64,000 bases of DNA from positions 72,532,382-72,596,381 of the forward strand of contig CM070713.1 in NCBI GenBank assembly GCA_036346275.1, written 5' to 3'. This DNA comes from Otatea glauca. Lineage: Eukaryota; Streptophyta; Magnoliopsida; Poales; Poaceae. The notes beneath the pieces are model-generated. The model did no database searches. It saw only the letters and a list, made by a program, of their open reading frames with translations, and was not told the DNA's origin. Position numbers and translations under genes: made by a program. Positions 22,844 to 33,878 of the stretch are shown here, one piece after another. The first letter of the stretch is position 1. Each line of letters starts with the position of its first letter.

Positions 22844-25250
22844 TATGCATCTAGCACTTTAACCTTGTATTTCATTTCATTTTATCCATGTCTAAAATTA
22901 CAGTTGATTACTCTTTAATATAAGTGAAGGCGATTTCAAGTAGGCAAATGTGAACTTATCTTTAGAAAGATGATCAAGAGATGATGGTAACAACATTCCT
23001 ATTTATGCTTACAAGTTACAAGTAACATCAGAATTTTAATTATTATCATCTCAATTAGAGAAGTGCTTCCATGCTTTTCTTTTTAACAAATGCACAAATA
23101 TTAAAGCATGAATGAAAGATAGATAGCGATTACTTACCCCTTCGCTTGTTTCAAGATTTGTGCAACTTGTATTAGGAGGAAAAGCATTGAAGCACTGCTC
23201 AATTAATTTGAATTTGAATTTGAATTTTCAGGAGGACAATGATTCTACTATCACTGATGTTTAAGGATAAACCATTTTAGTTTGCTGTTGCTGCCTTGAG
23301 CTGCTATCGATCTAGTTATATGTTCTAGTTGGTGTCGTATTTGGAGACTATTTGTATTTCTAAGCCCTTAATCGATCTTATGCACTCTATGATTGTCTAG
23401 GGTGAACTTTGTGCTAGTTGGTGTCGTATTTGGTGTTAAATTTGTACTTTGAGATGAACTGGTGTTAAGTGAATGTTCTTGAATTTTTACTATATTTTAA
23501 AGTTTGTGTATTGCTACTGTGGTTTCACAGTACTGTGCATTTGTACTTCATTCTGTCAGCTTCTCTCTCCTCTATGGGATCCTATGGGGGTCGAGTTCCC
23601 GTAGGGATCAGAACCGAGGGTCATCTTCTCCGTTAGCTCTACTAAGGCCTGGGCGGAACTTCCCTAGCGGGTGTTGGGGCGGAGCACAGGGGAGCCCCTC
23701 GTCGCCCCCACCCCGTTGCCATCTTGATAGAGAATCACCGACTCGACATCAAATCAGCTTTACTAGAGACGCGGTTGAGGCGTACGCACCTAGTGTTGCA
23801 TATGTTTCCATACGCTGATCGATACACTGATACACTTTGACTCCCTAAGCTCTTGGTTGGGAGGCTTATTCCCCATTGTGATTCCAATGAATAGATTGAA
23901 ATTTTAGTTTAAAATTTTGATCCAGACCCCGATCGAAAATAAACATCTTAAACAAGCCCTAAAAGTTCTTATCCCTCGATCCCTGCGAATGCACGCACGC
24001 ATGCTTTTCTCGTGCGTATGCATGCATCGATCAGCACGCGGGGTGCGCACGTACGTGCGCCAACAGCCTCGGCCATGTCCATGTGACCGCGCATCGATCT
24101 CGATCGCACGACACGACTGTGGCGTCACAGAGACCTGCACCACCACCCACCTATGAGGCGACATACGGGTGAGCACATGAGACGCAGCGGGAGCTCGATC
24201 GAGCAGTAGGACACTGGCCCGCACTGTTCATCCAACGCGGCTCACACTAAAAAGGTAATTCTTTTGGCCTGTAAAGAACGCCGGCGCGCACAGCTAGCTA
24301 GCGTGCATTATTGCCTGCCTGCGTCGACAGCTGCTGCGTATCGGCATATGCCTTGCCCTTTTCCCAAAGAAAGCTACATGTGTACAGTTCCTCTTTGATC
24401 TTTTGATCCTGTAGTACGTACATATGCGTGCTACACTTTTTGCATGCATGCATGCTTTGTGGATCTAATGAAACTAGCCCTTGTACGTCTTCGGTCGATT
24501 TCGTACTAATTTGCACTGTCAGCTTACCAGGGCTCTGCCCAGATGATATCCAACTCTATGGGCACGCATGCAGGCATGCAGCTCTGTCAATCGTATCAGT
24601 CCATATATGTCCCCACTCCCCACTAACTCGCCCAACATTGCATGTTTGCCATGACGATATATGTGCAGCTAGATGTGGGCAAGGCACAAACCGGTATGCA
24701 TGCGAACGGTACGATCGGCACGGCACGGCACACCATGAGGGGTCGGTGTGGCACGCTACAGGCATGACACGGTACGAAGCGCGCGTGGCACATGACAGGG
24801 TACAACGGCACTACACAGGGCATAGAATAGGAAGACAAGGTGGAGAGTGAGTGCCTGGTCGGTGACACTCTATCCTGTCGCTTGCCACGTGCGTCCGTGC
24901 CACCGATGTCGTGTCGCTTGGCGAGCTCAGCCAACGACGCCCTGACCTGCCTCGGATGAGACAGATAGGGGGAGGCAGCGATGGCGGGGGGAGATGGGGA
25001 GTCGGTGATGGCAGAGGGGGAGGCGGCGACGGTGAAGAAGGGATAGGCATGCGACGATGGAGGAGGCAGAGAGGACAATGATAGAGAGGAAGGTAGCAAT
25101 GGTGAAGGGGGATAGAGGGAGGCGATTGACAAGAGAGAGGGAGAGATCAATGGGCTAGAGAGAGATGATGGTGAATAAAGAGAGAGGGAGAGCAACGGAC
25201 ACAAGACGCTCAGAGATGGAGAGAGAGAAGTGAGTCTCAGGGACATAGAG
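22844..25250. other. spacer after hAT-1: AT-rich, then GC-rich patches and a purine tract
   Basis: 22844-23500 is AT-rich hAT tail with a possible last exon at 23232-23264; GTTGGTGTCGTATTTGG occurs twice (about 23330 and 23418). 23560-23820 is GC-rich with no recognised domain. 23990-24720 is rich in CATGCATG-type palindromes. 24700-24840 holds imperfect GGCACGG repeats. 24950-25250 is a strongly purine-rich plus strand (GGGAGA and GAGAGA runs). Open frames on either strand here are low-complexity and I do not accept them as genes. Confidence 0.4.
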
Positions 25251-25539
25251 AGGGAGCAACGGGCATATGTAGCGCCGTTGAAAATGACATGACAAGGCTA
25301 TTGTTTTGGTACTATTCCACATCTCCACAGCTATTCCAAGTCTCTACTGTTTTGGTACTATTTTAGATCATTGGAAAAAAGTTATCTGATTGGAAGGGCG
25401 CCTTCGAGGGAATCGGTGAAGCATTTTATTTTGATTTTTCTGAGACATATACTCGTATTCATAACAAGATTTTTTAACAGTTTTCGACAAATATTACGAA
25501 AAGTCAATAAAAGTGAAGTAAGAAGAACTGCCTCAATAA

Positions 25540-25975
25540 TACAACAAGCACGAGACGGTTCGAGTGCTTAAAGCGTGTGGTAGAAGGTAAAAAGCAAGGT
25601 GTCTAGTGCATCTTCTGAAGCAGGTCTCAATAGAATCCACGAGTAGAGATCAACCACTATCTCGATATGTCTTTCGCGGAGACTGAGCTTAACACCACAA
25701 GTAGCAATGAATTCAACTTGCTCTTTGTTGTGAAAGAATCACCAATATATTTATCCTATGCTATCACAATTTGTGCAGTATGTATTTATGGTTATGGTGT
25801 CGATCGTCTTATCGGAAATCACTTTCAGTTTAGTGAAGAGGATATTTGAGGTAAAGAGGTCGTCTCTCACGTTTGAGATGGTTGAAACAATCATATGTCT
25901 CAAAGAGTGGAGTATACAGATGAGAGAACACGATATCAGACCGAGGATCCGGCGATCGCTAAAGCGTTAGACGAC
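25540..25975 (+). pseudogene. hAT transposase C-terminal relic
   Basis: From about 25749 one frame reads YPMLSQFVQYVF, then VLSEITFSL, RSSLTFEMVETIICLKEW. This follows the C-terminal dimerisation domain of hAT transposases (YPxLSxxAxDxLxxPxSTVxSExxFS ... RSSLxPxMVEALxCxxxW). Upstream to about 25540 the frame is broken but Ser-rich. It differs from hAT-1, so it is a separate insertion. Termini were not found. Previously undetected by simple ORF length because it is only about 70 residues. Confidence 0.75.
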
Positions 25976-26688
25976 ATTGACTGCCTCGACTAGTATATAT
26001 ATATATATAGTTATTATACTCTTTTCCTTATCGGGGTACTTCACATTGAGGTGTAAGTTTTTAACACGGCAGTAACTCTATACCCGTTAAAGAATGAATA
26101 AAATTAAGTTTTTCTCCCAATACTTGTTTTTACTGTCTTAGTCTCGAACATCTCCCACTCCTTTACTCTCCCCATAATTATGTAAATGAACCAATGTGAA
26201 CTATCATGACTTGTCATTAGGTCATGTTTGGACTCACCATACATTAGTCTAACCGGTTGGGCTACGGCACTGCACGATATAGACCACGACCTATGGTGCC
26301 TGATGCCCAGATCTACATATGTACAGCAGCTAGCTAGCTCTGACACTAGTCCAATACATATACATACCACAGATACGATGTTCCGTTTCCTGTTCATTTA
26401 CAGGTAATAATTGGACATAATAATTAGCTTCGTCAGAGATCGATGTACGTGCATGCATGGAACAAACTGCAAACTTTAGCTGCGCCTGGGGTACTGTAGA
26501 GTGCGTGCATAGAACGAACTGTGGCTTCACCAGCTGACACGACCGGATTACCAAAGAGATTGCTTGTCTTTTGATTGCCTGGTCGATCAGTCCATACTAG
26601 TACGTAGCTAGCTAGCTTCATGCCTACTCAAGTAGGCATCATCCTTAATTGGTCTATGCATGTACTGACGAGGGCACGTTACTATATA
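25976..26688. other. spacer, no gene seen
   Basis: AT-rich with a TA run at 25992-26010, some GCTAGCTAGC palindromes and no recognisable coding or mobile element. The last bases contain the left TTA duplication of the following MITE. Confidence 0.4.
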
Positions 26689-26691
26689 TTA

Positions 26692-26962
26692 GAGCAAGTA
26701 CAATAGCAAAGTCAACTACTGGTTAATAGTAAGTTAAAAGCCAGTTTGTACAATAACTGTCTCTAAATGTTGTCTCTAGATGTTGTGCAATAACTATCTT
26801 TTCTCTCTTGTACATAAATGATATACCTATGCTTCTGTGCAAAGCTGGCTACTAAATAAGAGCCAGCTCTCTTCTCTTTCCTCTTTTCTCACTCCTCCAC
26901 ATAGATCAAAACTGATGTGTACAGGTTAAGAACCAGCTGACATGGCTTTATTGTACATGCCC
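26692..26962. mobile_element. Harbinger/Tourist-like MITE, 271 bp
   Basis: Flanked by TTA duplications (26689-26691 and 26963-26965). Terminal inverted repeats are GAGCAAGTACAATAGCA at the left and the complement of GGGCATGTACAATAAAG at the right. Trinucleotide TTA duplications and G-rich first bases are characteristic of the PIF/Harbinger superfamily. Non-coding. Confidence 0.85.
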
Positions 26963-26965
26963 TTA

Positions 26966-27439
26966 GAGGTCGGCATTAATTGGATAGGACTTTTCCCAAC
27001 CCAAGGTTCGACACGGCTCGAATTAGAATGTGCCCGGCTTGTACCAGTCCTGTTAATCAGGCACTGCACGATAGAACAGGCTATGTTTGGATTGGTACAG
27101 CATGGCACACATGCCGCATGTGTACAGCAAGGTCCACATGGCAACTGATAGGACTTGTGGCAGGGCACGCTGTCTGCGGCATGACTCGCGGCAGGGCCTG
27201 TGACACATGGTCAGCAGGGATTGGGGGAGAGGGATCGTACACTGAGGAGCATTATGTACTCACGTCGGCACTACAATATCACTAAGTATCGATTTAAAAA
27301 TGAATAAAATTTAGGCAGTGCGTAGTAGCGACCGCGGGGCTCTCTGAGTCTCTGTCCTCGTTGTTATTCCTGTGCTGACATGTGGTCCTTAATTTGCCTG
27401 TGCCCTAGCATCGATCTGCATCTTCTGTTTTTGCTTTCC
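26966..27439. other. spacer with GGCAC/GGCAGGGC-type imperfect repeats
   Basis: Contains short imperfect repeats (GGCACACATG, GGCAGGGCAC, GGCAGGGCCTG) resembling those at 24700-24840 and near 26265. Their spread suggests a diverged dispersed repeat. No coding evidence. Confidence 0.35.
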
Positions 27440-27442
27440 TTA

Positions 27443-27674
27443 AGGTGTGTTTGGTTGCTTATACCAAGTGGTATATATATGAGATGGTTTAAGAAAAAAA
27501 TCATCCATGTGTTTGGTTGCTTAAATGAAACCTTCCCATCCTGGATGATAAGATACAAATTTGAGGAATATCCCATATAGATGCTGAATCATTCTATTCA
27601 CCTAAAACAATAGAATCAAATTATACAAAATCATATCATTCCATTCAACCTCATCCTACCCACCAAATACACCT
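27443..27674. mobile_element. Tourist-type MITE, 232 bp
   Basis: TTA duplications at 27440-27442 and 27675-27677. Left terminus AGGTGTGTTTGGTTGC, right terminus complementary to AGGTGTATTTGGTGGG. Internal copies of TGTTTGGTTGCTTA occur near 27450 and 27510. Related to the MITE at 48567-49008, which lies in the opposite orientation. Confidence 0.85.
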
Positions 27675-27677
27675 TTA

Positions 27678-28842
27678 GTACAGTAATAACTCGTACCACG
27701 TACGTGCTGCTGCTTTTTTAAAAGCATTTATGATTAGCCATCGTACCCGGCCGGCCGGCTCTCGTCAGTCGTCACGCTGCGTACGTGGTCGCGAGCCATC
27801 TTGCTGTCTTGGCTTGCTTGCTTCTCTTCTCTTCCAACTGTGTCGTACGTTCGCCTAGCGTTATACGTTGGCCGCTACATTTGGAACAAGGTATTTTGTG
27901 CGGACAATTTGGCTAGTTCTGGCAATGTATTTTTTTTAAGTTCCGGCAATGTTTAACGTTGTATTGTTCATCTCATCGATCGTACGTCCGCATTAATTTG
28001 TACAGATGCATAGCAATTCTGGTGCAAGTATTACTACCATCTCAATTCTTACTGGCCGTTTGGAAGCCTGGCTAGTTAATCGGGCCGGTCAATAATCGAC
28101 AAAGGGTGCATGTGCAGAACAGTTCTGGGGGATGTGTGATGTGGTTCTATCCCGGTCCACTCGACTATCCACATGCATGGGCCGTGCATGCCCTTGTAAG
28201 TTGTAACACCAGCAAATTTACATGGCTGTAGTAGCACTTGCATGTGTAATTTTGTCGCGGTTACAAGTTTACACACCTCCACCAGTCCGACCGCCCACAT
28301 CGTCCGGCTCGCTCAGGTGCCATGGTACGTACGGCGACCTGTCACGCATGCATGCACTATCTGCCCGGCCGGACGGGCTGAAAATCATGCGCGCTTTGAC
28401 CCGCAGTCGCGCGCCGCGAATCCGCCGCCGGCCGGTCGCGCGCTGCGGGAAAGGCAAAACGCAGAGGTAGCTAGGTAGATTTAGCCGTTTGAGGTGGCTC
28501 AAAAGATCTTGCTGGGATAAAAAGGTTATCTCATCAGCTGATCTCATTAATAATCTGAACATGGCATGGCCTGCGCCCACAAATTGGAGCGAGCGGGTGC
28601 ATGCATGCGACGCGGGCAGGAGCAGAGCTGAGCTAGCTAGCTGCAAGCCTGCAACTGCATGCGCGCCCACTGCGCGGCGCTAGACTGCACTGCGCTGCAT
28701 GAAGCCTGGACGCAGAGCTGGTCCAATGGGGAGACACTGCCTCAAGAAATCTGGAACTGGTACACAACAGTGTGGGGCGCTTAAAAGGGCACTTGTCTCG
28801 CGCATGCAGCTGTACGCCCAGGCAGCTAGCCAGCCACACGTA
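27678..28842. other. spacer, partly GC-rich, no accepted gene
   Basis: 28300-28460 and 28560-28850 are GC-rich with CATGCATG and GCTAGCTAGC palindromes. Short open frames occur on both strands without conserved motifs. It could be upstream sequence of a gene lost or outside the window. The last eight bases before the next hAT (28843-28850, CGTATACT) are its target duplication. Confidence 0.35.
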
Positions 28843-29362
28843 CGTATACTCAGGGGCGGAAATGGGTCTTGGGCCAGTGGGGCCTGGGCAGTGGTCTAGC
28901 TCAAATCTATACCCCTTTATAATGCATCTAAGTATTTTTTTCTACGTCAACCCCAAATAATGCACCACACTAGAGATAGTCCAACCTTCATGCACTCAGC
29001 GAAACGTCCCCAGAAACTTACCTCCATCAAAATTAACCTCTCAGATCTTTCCTCAGCTTTACTCACCCACATCCGATGGCCATTGTTTAATGTGTCTAAC
29101 TCATCCCTGTAGCCCACAACAGATCTCCCCCACCTCCAGCATTATCTCAAGGAAAAGGAAACAAATATCCTGAAATTAAGGAAAAGGAAACAAACGTTCT
29201 AGAAAAGGAAAAGACCATATATTACGTGCTGGGAAAAGGAAACAGGAAGACATGGCACTATACTAGTAACAGTGAAAAACACTGTATATATTTCATTTGG
29301 GCCCGAGGCGCCAGCTGGCCCAAGAACCCTAGGCCTTACTTTGTGCCAAGCTTGACCAGGGG

Positions 29363-30334
29363 TGACGAATACTTATAACAGGGGTACCCCAACCCTGTAC
29401 TTTCGGCAGATTATCCAACAATCTAGATTTAGATTCAATATGTACATTTTTTACATAAGTAAATCAAAATGCCCAAGGTGACCAATGGTGACCTCAAGCT
29501 GACTCAAGCCCAGCAGCCGCTTCGACCCACTCACCGATCAAGCACTGCAAGGCCACACGGACCTCCTTCCCGACCGATCGAGGGAATGTCTCCGACCGAG
29601 CTAAGCTCCCGACCTCCTCGTGAGAGGCCCCGGCCCGACCAAGCGTGGCTCCCGACCGCAGCGGTCGGAATCCTCGACCGATCGTGCCAAGACCACCGCC
29701 AAGGGCGCGTGTCGAAGCCTCTACCGGACAACCGCCACGCACCCCACGGCGGGGTCAATCAAAGTGACTATACAAGGGCGGTGGCTCGTTCCCGGAGGGT
29801 TTAAATGATCGCCAAGTCATGCTCCCGATCCCATCACCGGTCGATACAAGACGAAGACACGCCTCTCCCGAGGCAACACCCACGCCAGCGCAGAACGTCA
29901 ACACTCGTAAGGTTCGCAGAGGCGTCACGCCGCTTCCGGGAAATACCTAACCATACGACCGACTAAGCTACCGACCAAGATGGGCAAGGCGGCGATGATC
30001 GGTCACAGAGCGAAGGACCGAGGCTCCTAGTGTAGGTCGTCTCGTCCTCTCCCATTTTCGATGTAACACGCCTTCCTTTCGTATAAAAGGAGGCGGGAAC
30101 TCCCGAGAAAGCAGGAGAGCGCCATCAAACCCATCTCGCTAAGTCATTGGCACTCTCGCTGTAAACTTTGTGCGATCATCTGCATCAAGAGAATACAATG
30201 CCACCACACGAATCGGAGTAGGGATCTTCGCCCGAACCAAGATACATCTTGGACTTCGAGTCTAACCATTCAGGGAGTGGAACGCGCGACCCTTAGACTT
30301 ACAAATTTACTTGCCGGTGCTCAAAACGCCGACA
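29363..30334 (+). repeat. Tat element 5' LTR, 972 bp
   Basis: TG...CA ends. A TATA box (GTATAAAAGGAGG, about 30080-30092) precedes a likely transcription start in the 30110 region. Compared with the 3' LTR and the solo LTR at 19449, it carries about 80 extra bases near 29393-29472, AT-rich and unlike the rest of the LTR, between GGGGTACC and GCCCAAGGTGACC. Confidence 0.93.
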
Positions 30335-30336
30335 GT

Positions 30337-30354
30337 TGGCGCGACAGGTAGGGG
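30337..30354 (+). promoter_or_regulatory. Tat element primer binding site (candidate)
   Basis: TGGCGCGACAGGTAGGGG begins two bases after the LTR end. The TGGCGC... start is typical for plant gypsy primer binding sites. I do not assign the tRNA. Confidence 0.7.
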
Positions 30355-30401
30355 CCTTCGTGCGTCTTCATCACCATCTCCGGATTCCGCTTGCCTTCCT
30401 G

Positions 30402-31100
30402 ATGGCATCTTCCACCTGCGACGGCAGATGGTCGCTACTGGGAAGCGATCCGCCGGCTCCCTCAACTTTGCCGTCACCTCGGCGGGAGGGCTTACGCTCA
30501 TCCCCGCCGCCACGGAGTTCCGACGCCATCGAAAGCCTGGCGCCATCTCCGACGACCGCCAAGCTCGGCACAGGCGCCGCGAGTCAGAGCCGGAGCCGAG
30601 GAGCGCCCGCCACGCCTCGGCGAAGCTCCCATGGCTCGACAGTGACCGTGTCACCCCGCAGCTCGCGACTTGTGGCTATGGCGGCTATGTCGGCCTCTAT
30701 CCACGAGCCGTTGGAAGACTCTTCCACCACGACTCCAGCTCCGAGACGGAGTACCACTCACGGACGGCACTCTCGCGAGTGCAACATGGCGAACCGCGGT
30801 CGATTAATCATAACCCGCGGTTACGGGGCCCCATCTGGCGACCGAGGCGCAGGAGGGGGAACACCGCGCGATCGTCTTTCAACGCGCTCAAGCCGCCGCC
30901 ACGAACTCCAGCGACAACGCCAAGAGTGGATAGGCAAAGGTCGAGCTCGACCAACTCGAGCCAACTTGGAGCGGGATGAGCCCGCGACTCGGCAGTGCGA
31001 ACCACGGGTTCCCGTCAAACATAAGTACCGGATCGAAGTCTCGAGGCACTTCCTTTCCTGCGCCCCACGACGCCACGGGCAAAGGAAAGAGCTACCACGC
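30402..31100 (+). pseudogene. Tat gag remnant
   Basis: ATG 30402 opens a frame beginning MASSTCDGRWSLLGSD; the frame upstream lacks an ATG. It encodes a Ser/Pro/Arg-rich N-terminus and a charged segment (RQRQEWIGKGRA) and stays open to 31217. The gag core that normally separates this from protease appears to be missing: the protease-linked sequence starts within about 700 bases of the ATG. This suggests an internal deletion. Confidence 0.6.
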
Positions 31101-31722
31101 CCCACCGCCGTGGAGAAGAAGGCGACGACGAGTTCCCGAACCCGACGGCCGCCTCATGATCTTTGGCGGACCGGCGTGCTACGCCGACAAGCGTCGGCTC
31201 AAACTTCGCCACCGTAAGGTCCACACCGCTTCACTAGCCGTCCCTCAATACCTCGGTGGTCGAATTCCGATCACCTTTGATCGGCCGATCACCCCGACCA
31301 CGCCCCCGGTAGGAAGATACCGCGGTGGTCGACCATCGTGCAGGAGAAGCGCCACCAAGGCGCTCATGGATGGCGGCGGCCTCAACATCCTCTACGTGGA
31401 GACGCTCGACGCCATGGGGATTCCTCGTTCGAGTCTCCGACCGAGCAAGGCTCCTTTCCACGACGTCATCCCCGCCAACAGCCCATCCGCTGGGCGCATC
31501 GACCGCCCGTCACCTTTGGGGAACCAGGAATTTCCGCACCGAGACCCTCACTTTCGAGGTTGTGGATTTCGGCTCTATCACGCCATCTTGGGGCGGCCAT
31601 GCTACGCCAAGTTCATGGCAGTCCCCAGCTACGCCTACCTCAAACTGAAGATGCCCGGGCCACGAGGAGTCATCACCGTGGCATCATCTTTCCAGCTTGC
31701 CTACAACCGCAAGCGCAGTTAG
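31100..31722 (+). pseudogene. Tat retroviral-type aspartic protease region
   Basis: Frame from 30976 to 31722. It reads VPEPDGRLMIFGGPACYADK, then the active-site region LMDGGGLNILYVETLDAMGI (about 31363-31422), and later YHAILGRPCYAKFMAVP, YLKLKMPGPRGVITV. The DGG in place of DSG/DTG is usual for plant Tat proteases. A frame slip separates a piece of the middle (about 31500-31590) into another frame. Confidence 0.8.
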
Positions 31723-31879
31723 CCAGAGATCGCCTCGGCGATCATCGCGTCTGCCGAGCTCGACAACCTCGGAGGAAGCCTCGAGTCCGCCCCGAGTCCG
31801 GCAAGTCGGGCGGGATCCTCAAGTCCGCCGAGGACACGAAGAAGGTCGCGGTCGATCCTGCGATCCGACCAAGACCGTC

Positions 31880-32870
31880 CGGTCGGAGCCACGCTCCCCG
31901 CCAAATAGGAAAGCGCGCTCGTCGGCTTCCTCGCGCCAACAATGACGTCTTCGCATGGAGGTCCTCCGACATGCCAGGAATCCCAAGGGAAGTCGCCGAG
32001 CACTCCTTGAGCATCAGACCAGGCTCAAAGCCGGTCGCCAATGCCGCGCCGCTCGACGAGGAGAGGCGCAGGATCATAGGAGGAGATCGCCAAGCTTTTG
32101 GGTGCGGGGTTTATAAAGAGGTCCGCCACCCGAGTGGTGGCCAACCTCATACTTGTAAAAAGAAAAATGGGCAATGGAGAATGTGTGTTGACTACACAAG
32201 TCTCAACAAAGCGTGTCCCAAGGACCCGTTCCCCTTGCCCCGCATCGACCAAGTCGTCGACTCCACCGCGGGGTGCGAGTCTCTTTCCTTTTTGGATGCC
32301 TACTCAGGCTACCACCAGATAGCACTGAAGGAGTCCGACTAGCTCGCGACTTCCTTCATCACGCCGTTCGGCTCGTTACGCACGTTACAATGCCGTTCGG
32401 CCTAAAGAACGAGCGCCACGTACGGCGATGTATGCAAACGTGCTTCAACAACCGGATCGACCGCAACGTTGAGGCCTATGTTGGCGACATCGTCGTGAAG
32501 ACCGAGAATGCGCACGACCTTATTGCCGACTGGAAGAAACTTTTGCGATTTCCGACGGTTCAGTATAAAGCTCAACCCCAGAAATGCGTCTTCGGGGTCC
32601 CCAAGGGGAAGCTGCTCGGCTTCATCGTCTCTGAGCGAGGAATCGAGGCCAATCAGGAGAAGATCTCGGCGATCGCAAGAATGGGCTCGATTCCTAATCT
32701 CAAAGGGGTCCAGAGGCTAGCAGGGTGCCTTGCCGCCTTGAGCCGTTTCGTGTCTCGCCTCGGCGAGCGCGGAATGCCGCTCTACAGGCTGCTCAAGAAA
32801 TCCGACCGCTTCAGCTGGACCCAGGAGGCTCAGGAAGCCCTCACCGCCTGAAGGCCTTCCTATCCTCACC
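31880..32870 (+). pseudogene. Tat reverse transcriptase, broken
   Basis: Conserved blocks in order: DVFAWRSSDMPGI (31942), KKNGQWRMCVDYTSLNKACP (about 32158), SLSFLDAYSGYHQIAL (about 32280), a TAG stop at 32340, FITPFG in the next piece, the catalytic box reading YVGD (32477-32488) where YVDD or YIDD is expected, and GFIVSERGIEANQEKI (about 32620). Frameshifts occur near 32340-32400 and 32850. The missing aspartate and the stop mean no activity. Confidence 0.9.
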
Positions 32871-32899
32871 TCCAATCACGTCGCCTGCACCAGCGAACC

Positions 32900-33790
32900 G
32901 CCGCTCCTCTACATCGCCGCCCTTTGCTCAAGTCGTCGGTCGCGGCCCTTGTGGTGGAGCAGCGGAGGAAGGCCGTGAACTCAAGGTACAACGGCCAATC
33001 TACTTCATCAGCGAGGTTCTTTCCGAGTCCAAGGCTCGGTACCCACAGGTGCAGAAGCTACTCTACGCAGTGCTCACCGCCAAGAGAAAGCTCGTCCATT
33101 ACTTCGACCAGCACGCCATCACTGTGGTGACCGCATCCCCACTCGGCGAGATCGTCCGCAACCGCGACGCCTCGGGGAGGATAGCCAAGTGGGCGCTCGA
33201 GCTCAGCGGTTACGGCATAACGTACGTCCCTCGGACAGCGATCAAGTCGCAGGCCCTTGCAGACTTCATCGCCGAGTGGACCGAAGCCCAGGCGCCACCG
33301 GTGATCGAGGACCCCGAGTACTGGACAATGTACTTTGATGGATCCTACACCAAGAATGGCGCGGGCGCAGGAGTCGTCATCATTTCCCCACTCGGGAACA
33401 AACTTCAATACGCCATCAGGTTGCTCTTCGACGCGACCAACAACATAGCCGAAGCACGAGGCTCGCCACATGATCTCGAATCATTGCCGACCTCGGCGCT
33501 CGCCGACTCTGCGTCGCGGACTCCAAGCTTGTCGTCGACCAGTCATGAAGGCTTGAGCCGCGAGATGCCCGTATGGTCGCATCTTGTCGGGAAGCGCGCA
33601 AGCTCGAGGAGCGGTTCAAGGGTTTCAAGCTCCACCACGCCTACAGACGCCACAACAGTGAGGCCGATTGCCTAGCCAATCTTGCCTCCAAACAAAGGGT
33701 CGACCCCACGGGATCTTCGTCTGCGACCTCTGCAACCTTCCATCGGTTGGACTCGGTGGCCTGCGGTCTCCGATTCACCTAGCACAGATC
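32900..33790 (+). pseudogene. Tat RNase H plus second (archaeal-type) RNase H
   Basis: The first domain: [19 protein letters not shown] (about 33001), [19 protein letters not shown], then [20 protein letters not shown] and ALADFIAEW. The second: [20 protein letters not shown] (about 33320), NNIAEA (about 33441), ADSKLVVDQ in another frame (about 33510-33545) and [16 protein letters not shown] (about 33648). These four acidic positions (D, E, D, D) mark an additional RNase H domain known in the Tat lineage. Two frame changes lie between them. Confidence 0.88.
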
Positions 33791-33878
33791 ACCCGGCCGC
33801 CGCGGTCAGCGCAGACAGTCGGATCAAACGCAGCGTCTTTGTAGCCGAATCCGGCGGAGGAAGCTCTTCATCAATCGT

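Larger units (their letters stand above)
3945..23264 (+). mobile_element. hAT transposon (hAT-1), interrupted by a Helitron; termini not located
   Basis: This is the visible extent of a plus-strand hAT element. It comprises a leader (3945-4430), a transposase N-terminus (about 4430-4630), the BED zinc finger and body (20915-22843) and a possible last exon (23232-23264). The whole Helitron 4631-20914 lies inside it. I could not identify terminal inverted repeats; the left end may lie beyond copia-1. Bases 3965-4000 hold GAGC/GCTCG-type short repeats like the subterminal regions of some plant hATs. Confidence 0.75.

Noticed and set aside
24623..25246. 207-residue minus-strand frame
   Set aside because: Ser/Leu/Pro low-complexity translation of the purine-rich tract; no conserved domain.
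30311..30979. 222-residue frame overlapping gag
   Set aside because: The frame from ATG 30402 fits Tat gag better; this one is its shadow in GC-rich sequence.
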